Origin: an uncultured Myxococcales bacterium
GTDB lineage: Bacteria > Myxococcota_A > UBA9042
Direction of reading: 5' to 3'
Assembly: GCA_937915965.1 (NCBI GenBank)
Contig: CALGHC010000294.1
Span: forward strand, 1 to 11,976
Length of the DNA: 11,976 bases
Under the pieces are notes generated by a model. The model was not told the origin of the DNA and ran no database searches. It worked only from the letters and a program-made list of their open reading frames with translations. Positions 7,321 through 11,976 of this stretch are shown here, piece after piece (the stretch's first letter is position 1; the number at the start of each line of letters is the position of its first letter). A program made the translations under genes and the position numbers.

Positions 7321-8993
7321 GCATCCACGAAGACTCCAACGCCAACGCGACGCTCTTTCGCGATGGCGTGCCGGTGTTTGCGGTGGCCGAGGAGCGCCTC
7401 GCGCGGATGAAGTTCGCCGCCGGCTTCCCGGTGCGATCGATCCAGGCCTGTCTCGACTTTGCCGGCATCGAGCTCGCCGATCTCGACGCGGTCCTCCCCG
7501 CCAACCGCCATCACTTTCTCCCTCGCCTCGCGCCTCGCGTCCTGCCCGAGACCGAGCACGACTACTTCGGTCCCCAGCACAAGGCGTGGCTCTACCTGCA
7601 GCACGCTGTGTCGCGCGGCGGCGCGCTCGCCTGGGCCACCGAGGCGCTGTCCCGCGTCCTCTTGCGCCGGCGGTTCCCGCGGCTGCTCGATTTCGTCGAC
7701 CACCACACCGCGCACGCCCACTCGGCCTGGCTGACCAGCGGTTGGGACGACTGCGTCGCGCTCACCGCCGACAACATGGGCGACGGCTGGTCGGCGCGCG
7801 TCTTTGGTTGCAGCGGCGGTCGGGCGACGTTCCGCTACGGATCGACGGCGCGGCACTCGCCGGGGCAGTTCTACGGCGAGATCGCCCAGCTGCTCGGCTA
7901 CCACAACTTGATGGCCGGCAAGGTCACGGGACTCGCCGCCCACGGTAACCCCCAGCCCTGCTACGCCATCATGGAGGGCCTCTTTGGTCTCGACGACGAC
8001 GAGCGCTCGTTTGTCACGCCCTCGCTGCTTTGGCGCAGCCGCAAGCGCCCGCCCTACGACGAGCTCCTGCGCCACAGCCCCGCCGACGTCGCCGCCGCCG
8101 CCCAGAAGCGCCTCGAAGATGTGATGGTCGCCTGGGTGCGCCGCGCGGTGCGCGAGTCTGGCCACAGCTCCGCCGTTCTCGCCGGCGGCGTCTTCGCCAA
8201 CGTCGTCGTCAACCAACGCATCCTCGCCCTGCCGGAGGTGGAGCGCGTCTACGTCCACCCGGCGATGACCGACCAGGGCATCTCGATGGGCGCTGGCCTG
8301 TGCTGGCTCGCCGAGAACGGTGGCGTCGTCAACCGGCCGCTTGAGTCGATCTACCTCGGTCCTGGTTACTCCGAGCATCAGATGGGCGAGGCCCTTGAGG
8401 CCGCTCGCCTGCCCTGGGAGCGCCCCGTCGACCTCGCCGACACCGTCGCCGCCGCGCTGCAGGAGGGCCGCGTTGTCGCCCGCTACGACGGTCGTCTGGA
8501 GTACGGACCGCGCGCGCTTGGCAACCGCTCGATCCTCTACCGCAGCGACGACCCGGCGGTGAACGTCTGGCTCAACAAGATGTTGCGGCGCACCGAGTTC
8601 ATGCCGTTCGCGCCGGTGACCCTCGCCGACCACGCCGCCGAGCGCTACCTTGGCCTCGCCGGTGGCGAGCTGGCGATGCGCTACATGACGATGACGAGCC
8701 GGGTCACGGACCTGCTGCGCGCCGAGTCACCGGGGGTGGTTCACCTCGACGGCACCGCGCGGCCGCAGCTGGTCGCAGAGGCCGACAACCCCGACTACCA
8801 CGCCATCCTCCAGGCATTTCACCGCCGAACCGGCGTGCCGACGCTGATCAACACGTCGTTCAACATGCACGGCGAGCCCATCGTCTGCACGCCGCAGGAC
8901 GCGGTGCGCGCCTTCCAGGCAAGCGGCATCGAGCGGATGGTGTTGGGGCCGTTCTGGGTGCGCAATCCCGTCCCGGCTCGCCGGCCGGGCTGA
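7227..8993 (+). CDS. O-carbamoyltransferase, NodU/CmcH family
   Basis: The 588-residue enzyme should transfer a carbamoyl group from carbamoyl phosphate, via carbamoyl-AMP, to a hydroxyl, here probably of a sugar. The Kae1-like N-terminal part carries SIHEDSNANATLFRDG (about 31-46), the metal-binding DHHTAHAHSAW (H159 and H163 form HxxxH), TADNMGDGW (D182), AGKVTGLAAHGNP, LAGGVFANVVVNQRI and HPAMTDQGISMGAG. The C-terminal YrdC-like part carries RLEYGPRALGNRSIL, RRTEFMPFAPVTL and NTSFNMHGEPIVCTPQDA. All family blocks are present and the length is normal. The start is the least certain point. ATG 7227 has AGGG six bases upstream and gives a polar 30-residue leader and a 94-base overlap with the gene before it. 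ATG 7221 is the alternative. No start codon lies nearer the first family motif. As last gene of the plus-strand run, it implies that the glycan made here is carbamoylated. NodU itself acts on Nod factors; that substrate is not implied. Confidence 0.94.
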   Translation: MVKRTRSTAADPQRDDRRGTEPSGGPPRWLLSIHEDSNANATLFRDGVPVFAVAEERLARMKFAAGFPVRSIQACLDFAGIELADLDAVLPANRHHFLPRLAPRVLPETEHDYFGPQHKAWLYLQHAVSRGGALAWATEALSRVLLRRRFPRLLDFVDHHTAHAHSAWLTSGWDDCVALTADNMGDGWSARVFGCSGGRATFRYGSTARHSPGQFYGEIAQLLGYHNLMAGKVTGLAAHGNPQPCYAIMEGLFGLDDDERSFVTPSLLWRSRKRPPYDELLRHSPADVAAAAQKRLEDVMVAWVRRAVRESGHSSAVLAGGVFANVVVNQRILALPEVERVYVHPAMTDQGISMGAGLCWLAENGGVVNRPLESIYLGPGYSEHQMGEALEAARLPWERPVDLADTVAAALQEGRVVARYDGRLEYGPRALGNRSILYRSDDPAVNVWLNKMLRRTEFMPFAPVTLADHAAERYLGLAGGELAMRYMTMTSRVTDLLRAESPGVVHLDGTARPQLVAEADNPDYHAILQAFHRRTGVPTLINTSFNMHGEPIVCTPQDAVRAFQASGIERMVLGPFWVRNPVPARRPG

Positions 8994-9024
8994 CGCCGGC
9001 CGGGCTGACGCCGGCCGGGCTAAC
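8980..9024. repeat. 15-bp tandem repeat spanning the carbamoyltransferase stop codon
   Basis: Three copies of GCCGGCCGGGCTGAC lie at 8980-8994, 8995-9009 and 9010-9024, the last with one change (TAAC). The TGA stop at 8991-8993 is part of copy 1. Copies 2 and 3 place TGA (9006) and TAA (9021) in the same frame. The array lies between convergent genes; GCCGGC palindromes could form stems, but there is no T-tract. Confidence 0.88.
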
Positions 9025-9047
9025 GCCGCTCTTGGGCGCGGGCGTGG

Positions 9048-10043
9048 TCAGAGCTGGAACAACTCCGGATAGCGGGTCTCCATCTCCATGCGGCCCATCG
9101 AGTCGGATACCGCCGCCGGTGACCAGACCACCTCGAGGGCGACCAGTTGGTCGGCGCTGACGCCGCGCAGGGCCGACAGGACGGCCTGGACGTCGGCGGA
9201 TCCCATCATCTGATCGGGCAGGACGAGGCCACGCGCGGCGACGACGACGCTGACGACGAAGAACTCGTGCACGGCGATGTCGCCGTCCTCGTCGTGCAGA
9301 CCGTCCGTCTCGAGCTCCTTTTGCTGGGTGCGTACCCCCATACCGTCGGCGCGGATGATCTCGCGTTCGAACTTGGCGCGCTCGTCGCCTGCCCACATGC
9401 CGAACTGCTGCTCGGCGCGATCCAGGGTCAGCTTCGGTTGGCGCTGGATCGCGCCGTATTCAAGGTGCACAGCGTGTCTGCTCAGGTCGAGGGCGAGCTC
9501 GCGCAGGGCCGCCGCCAGACCCTCTTCGGTCGACGTGTCGGTGTTGCGGGCGAGCTCTTCCATGTGGTCTTGGAGCGCCCGCGCTTGCGCTTGGATACCG
9601 AGCTGAATCAGGGCCACGTCGCACTTCTCGTCGCCGTCGCCGCCGCCGATGCCGCCGATGCCGCCGCCTTTGCGCATCTTGCGCACCACGAAGACCACGA
9701 CCACGATGCCGCCGACGATGAAGATCAGGAAGAACAGCGAGCCCCCGGACGATCCGCCACCGTAGCCGTAACCGTAACCGCGCCCGCCGATTGGCACTGG
9801 CACCGGCACGTAGCGCGTGCTCGACCTGCTCGATGGCCTGGTCGCCGCTCGTCTCGAACCGAAGCTGGATGAGCCCCTCGACGAGCCGCTCGACCGCCGG
9901 AACTTGCCGCCAAAGCTGCCGCCAGAGCGGGCCTCGGCGCTACCTGCGAAGAGGGTCGCGGCGATCAGGGCGGTCAGCGCGATGAGAACGGGTCGGCGCA
10001 GGGAGCGTCGCGGTGACGTGGGCTGGGGCAGGGCGGCGGGCAT
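9048..10043 (-). CDS. DUF1517 domain protein, membrane-anchored
   Basis: The 331-residue product begins with a signal peptide: an Arg-rich n-region (12-17), a hydrophobic core (19-33) and likely cleavage after AEA at 36-38. A Ser/Arg/Gly-rich stretch starting RSGGSFGG follows, then a Tyr/Gly segment (GGRGYGYGYGGG). One membrane helix (about 101-122) is followed by a basic RKMRKGGG stop-transfer. The C-terminal domain from about residue 140 has LIQLGIQAQARALQDHMEEL, ARNTDTSTEEGLA and LRELALDLSRHAVHLEYG. This matches DUF1517, known from cyanobacteria, chloroplasts and other bacteria with no settled biochemical role. The ATG at 10043 has AGGAG seven bases upstream, the clearest ribosome site in the window. 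It follows the AftB-like gene by 190 bp on the same strand and converges on the carbamoyltransferase gene. No link to glycan synthesis is visible beyond position. Confidence 0.9.
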   Translation of the reverse strand: MPAALPQPTSPRRSLRRPVLIALTALIAATLFAGSAEARSGGSFGGKFRRSSGSSRGSSSFGSRRAATRPSSRSSTRYVPVPVPIGGRGYGYGYGGGSSGGSLFFLIFIVGGIVVVVFVVRKMRKGGGIGGIGGGDGDEKCDVALIQLGIQAQARALQDHMEELARNTDTSTEEGLAAALRELALDLSRHAVHLEYGAIQRQPKLTLDRAEQQFGMWAGDERAKFEREIIRADGMGVRTQQKELETDGLHDEDGDIAVHEFFVVSVVVAARGLVLPDQMMGSADVQAVLSALRGVSADQLVALEVVWSPAAVSDSMGRMEMETRYPELFQL

Positions 10044-10050
10044 CTAGAGA

Positions 10051-10055
10051 CTCCT
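10051..10055 (-). promoter_or_regulatory. Strong ribosome binding site of the DUF1517 gene
   Basis: AGGAG on the minus strand, seven bases before ATG 10043, fixes the start of the DUF1517 protein. Confidence 0.75.
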
Positions 10056-10119
10056 GGTGCGGCTAGAGAGCGCCGTCAGCATAGCGCAGGCGGCGTGGCC
10101 TGCGAAGGCGTCGGCGCCG

Positions 10120-10231
10120 TTGGATTGGCCGGCGGTTGGATTGACCGGCAGCTGGATTGGCCGGCAGCTGGATTGGCCGGCAGCTGGATTGGCCGGCGGC
10201 AGGATTGGCCGGCGGCTGGACTGGCCGGGAC
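10120..10231. repeat. 16-bp tandem array, about seven units, in the intergenic gap
   Basis: Units of 16 bp have the plus-strand consensus CTGGATTGGCCGGCAG. They run from 10120 to 10231, with perfect neighbours at 10152-10183 and slight drift at both ends (TTGGATTGACCGGCAG; a last unit CTGGACTGGCCGGGAC). The array lies between the stop of the AftB-like gene (10234-10236) and the DUF1517 start (10043). It begins two bases past that stop in the direction of transcription. Its period is not a multiple of three. The rest of the gap (10056-10119) shows nothing clear. Confidence 0.92.
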
Positions 10232-10233
10232 GC

Positions 10234-11976
10234 CTACGGCCGCAAGCCGGACCAGATGCGATCGCCGCGCTTGAGGAACGCGTAGACCACCGCCCGGCCG
10301 TTGATCAGCTCGAAGGGGACGCCGACACGTTCGTATCCGGCCGCGAGGTAGCGGCCTTCGTCGGGGCACAGCGGCGGGTGCTGGCCGGGGCGGTGAATGC
10401 GCGCGCAGAAGAGCAGGAAGGTCGGCCGCAATCCAAGGATCCAGGCAGTCGGCGCGACGACCTGGTGACCGGGCCGCACCCCGGTCGCGGCGATCGTGTG
10501 GGCGATCTCCGTCGAGAGCAGTCCAAAGAGGTCGACGCCGCGGATTCGACCGTAGAAGGGCTGCGCGCCGGCGGCATCGAAGAGGCTGTAGTCGTCCGCT
10601 TGCAGCAGGGGCGCGAGCGCCAGGCCCATGCGGGCGCGCTCGATGGCGAGACCGCGCGTCTGACCAGGCGCCTCGATGCCTTGCTGGGCGCCGGTGCCGA
10701 GCGAGGTCATCGTCAGGTTCAGTTGCCAGCTGGCGAAGAGCACCACCGCGAGCAAAACGATCGCCCCGCGGCTGGCGACGCCGAGGCGGGTGACAGCCAA
10801 GCGGACGACAGCCAGGCGGGCGACAGCCAGGCGGACGACAGTCGGACCGAGGTGCCCCGCGCCCGTGACCGCGGCCGCGACCACCACCGGCATCCACGGC
10901 ACGAAGAAGCGGTGCAGACCCAAGAAATCGCCGCCGACACGGGCGACCCACAGCGCGTGCGCCGCGACCAGACCGACCAGCATGGCGGTGCGCCACGGCC
11001 GGCGCAGCGCAGCGATCAGCACCAGCGGCGCGGCAAGAAGCGTGCCGGACTGCCACAGCCACAGCCACACGTAGTGCAGCCCTCGAACGAAGACGGCGGC
11101 GGCCAGCTGCGGATCGGCGGTGGCGCGGGTCTTGATGTAGTAGGTATTGGGAAAAGGCCAGCCGTAGTAGGTCAGGCGCCAGGCGAAGATCGGTCCAACC
11201 ACGGCGAAGAGCCCGCCGGCGAAGGCCCACTCGGAGCGCGACGGCAGCCAGCGCCGCTCGCGGACCAGGGCGGCGACGCGCCGTCCCAGGCCGATCAGGC
11301 CGGCGACCAGCAGCGCCTCGGGGCGCGCGGCGGTCGCCAAGCCGAGCAACAAGCCGGCGAGCCCGGGACGCTCGCGCAGCCAGGCGAGGATGCCGGCGGT
11401 GAGCAGCAACGTGTACAGCTGGGTCTCGAGGCCGCCCGAGGTCCAGCACGCGAATCCGGCTGAGAACGCGAGGACCCACGTGCCGACCACGTCGAGGGGG
11501 CCGCGTTCGGTCGTCCCTTGGGGCTGGGACCCATCGCGCATAGCCCGGGTCAGCGCCGGCATCATCGCCAGCACGCCCGACGCGCACAGCCACCCGCCGA
11601 AGAGCGCGACCCTCTCGGGCTGCAGCCCCAGGCGCATGCCGCCAGCGAGGATCAGGGTCCAGGCCAGGTTGGTGAACCCCTCGACCCGCTCGCCCAGGTT
11701 GAAGACAAGCTCGCCGTGCTCGGCCAGGTTGCGGGCGTAGACAAACGAGATGTACGCGTCGTCACAGATGAAGTCGTAGAGCCCCGAGTGCCACGCGAGG
11801 ACCGCCACGGCCGCGCCAACGCCCGTCCATTCGAACCACGCCGGTACCGTCGCGGCAGCGGTCGCGCTCGGCGCGGCAGTACCGGTAGCGCTCGCGCTGG
11901 GCGCGGCAGTACCGGTAGCGGTCGCGCTGGGCGCGGCAGTACCGGTAGCGGTCGCGCTGGGCGCGGCAGTACCGGT
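10234..11976 (-). CDS. AftB-like GT-C membrane glycosyltransferase (5' end beyond window)
   Basis: The 580 residues present are open to the right edge, so the start lies outside. A GTG at 11808 is the only in-frame start codon in the window, but it falls inside the first membrane helix (about 47-66, from WFEWTG) and would cut it in half. Residues 1-40 are four copies of TGTAAPSATA. The domain follows with ICDDAYISFVYARNL (D72-D73, the likely catalytic pair), FNLGERVEGFTNLAWTL, SGGLETQLYTLLL, AARPEALLV, RLTYYGWPFPNTYYIK and RVGGDFLGLHRFFVPWMP. These match bacterial proteins related to mycobacterial arabinofuranosyltransferase AftB (GT89), which use decaprenyl-phosphate sugars; the sugar here is unknown. 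A 15-bp repeat codes residues 378-397 in a loop before a late helix. The tail of about 150 residues is soluble, with ING near the end. It precedes the DUF1517 gene on the same strand. Confidence 0.87.
   Translation of the reverse strand, partial: TGTAAPSATATGTAAPSATATGTAAPSASATGTAAPSATAAATVPAWFEWTGVGAAVAVLAWHSGLYDFICDDAYISFVYARNLAEHGELVFNLGERVEGFTNLAWTLILAGGMRLGLQPERVALFGGWLCASGVLAMMPALTRAMRDGSQPQGTTERGPLDVVGTWVLAFSAGFACWTSGGLETQLYTLLLTAGILAWLRERPGLAGLLLGLATAARPEALLVAGLIGLGRRVAALVRERRWLPSRSEWAFAGGLFAVVGPIFAWRLTYYGWPFPNTYYIKTRATADPQLAAAVFVRGLHYVWLWLWQSGTLLAAPLVLIAALRRPWRTAMLVGLVAAHALWVARVGGDFLGLHRFFVPWMPVVVAAAVTGAGHLGPTVVRLAVARLAVVRLAVTRLGVASRGAIVLLAVVLFASWQLNLTMTSLGTGAQQGIEAPGQTRGLAIERARMGLALAPLLQADDYSLFDAAGAQPFYGRIRGVDLFGLLSTEIAHTIAATGVRPGHQVVAPTAWILGLRPTFLLFCARIHRPGQHPPLCPDEGRYLAAGYERVGVPFELINGRAVVYAFLKRGDRIWSGLRP
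10786..10845 (-). repeat. 15-bp in-frame repeat inside the AftB-like gene
   Basis: Four 15-bp units, GCGGACGACAGCCAG and close variants on the plus strand, code a repeating five-residue RLAV-x pattern (VVRLAVARLAVVRLAVTRL). The frame is kept. The repeat lies between VTGAGHLGP and SRGAIVLLAVVLF, next to a membrane helix, and alternates Arg with hydrophobic residues. That would make an amphipathic or charged insertion. Confidence 0.85.
11857..11976 (-). repeat. 30-bp tandem array coding the N-terminal TGTAAPSATA repeats
   Basis: Four 30-bp copies reach the right edge and probably continue past it. The two outermost copies are identical. The third differs by one base (Thr to Ser) and the fourth by one silent base. 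Read on the minus strand in the frame of the AftB-like gene, each codes TGTAAPSATA, giving a Thr/Ala/Ser/Pro-rich tail before the first membrane helix. Confidence 0.9.

Noticed and set aside
7293..8633. Minus-strand frame opposite the carbamoyltransferase
   Set aside because: The plus strand carries all family motifs. The minus translation is an antisense shadow.
8980..9024. 15-bp repeat as an intrinsic terminator between convergent genes
   Set aside because: Small GCCGGC stems are possible, but no U-run follows on either strand.
10057..11463. 468-codon plus-strand frame across the 16-bp array and AftB-like gene
   Set aside because: Its Asp/Gln/Arg-rich product has no motif. The minus strand encodes the conserved membrane enzyme.
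11857..11976. 30-bp repeats as a CRISPR array
   Set aside because: The copies are directly adjacent with no spacers, and they read through in frame as protein.

Overview
The window is very GC-rich (about 70 % by eye), gene-dense bacterial DNA with GC-ending codons. It holds seven protein genes, most of them for surface-glycan enzymes and large polytopic membrane proteins. GC content, low-complexity protein tails and a DUF1517 protein fit a large-genome environmental bacterium, with Myxococcota as a reasonable guess. Nothing in the window fixes the taxon. I saw no rRNA, tRNA, CRISPR array, insertion sequence or phage gene.

Layout. Bases 1-2129 (minus strand) carry a UDP-N-acetylglucosamine 2-epimerase (wecB-like) with an 87-residue Thr/Ala/Glu repeat tail. 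It is translationally coupled through a GTGA overlap to a polytopic membrane protein that runs off the left edge. A 332-bp divergent region (2130-2461) holds a 13-unit 9-bp tandem repeat and a short AT-rich island. Bases 2462-8993 (plus strand) carry, in order, a 761-residue polytopic membrane protein, a family-39-like (GT-C) glycosyltransferase, a 116-residue small membrane protein, and a NodU/CmcH-type O-carbamoyltransferase. The carbamoyltransferase start lies inside the small gene. Converging on these, 9048-11976 (minus strand) carries a DUF1517 protein and, upstream of it, an AftB-like GT-C glycosyltransferase. The 5' end of that last gene lies beyond the right edge; its frame is open to the last base through a 30-bp repeat.

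How the genes may work together. The epimerase would make UDP-ManNAc in the cytoplasm. The GT-C-type proteins would transfer sugars from polyprenyl-phosphate donors on the far side of the membrane. The carbamoyltransferase would add a carbamoyl group to a sugar hydroxyl. This reads as part of a cell-surface polysaccharide or glycolipid locus, but no flippase, polymerase or cytosolic glycosyltransferase is visible, so the product cannot be named.

The most unusual feature is not a gene. At least seven unrelated short tandem arrays (periods 9, 9, 15, 15, 16, 30 and 48 bp) sit at gene ends, at gene junctions or inside membrane-protein genes. Every array that overlaps coding sequence has a period divisible by three. 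The one array that does not (16 bp) is confined to an intergenic gap. The protein encoded at 1-702 and the one at 2462-4747 also look like paralogues flanking wecB, and the 116-residue protein resembles an isolated copy of the N-terminal membrane module of the latter.
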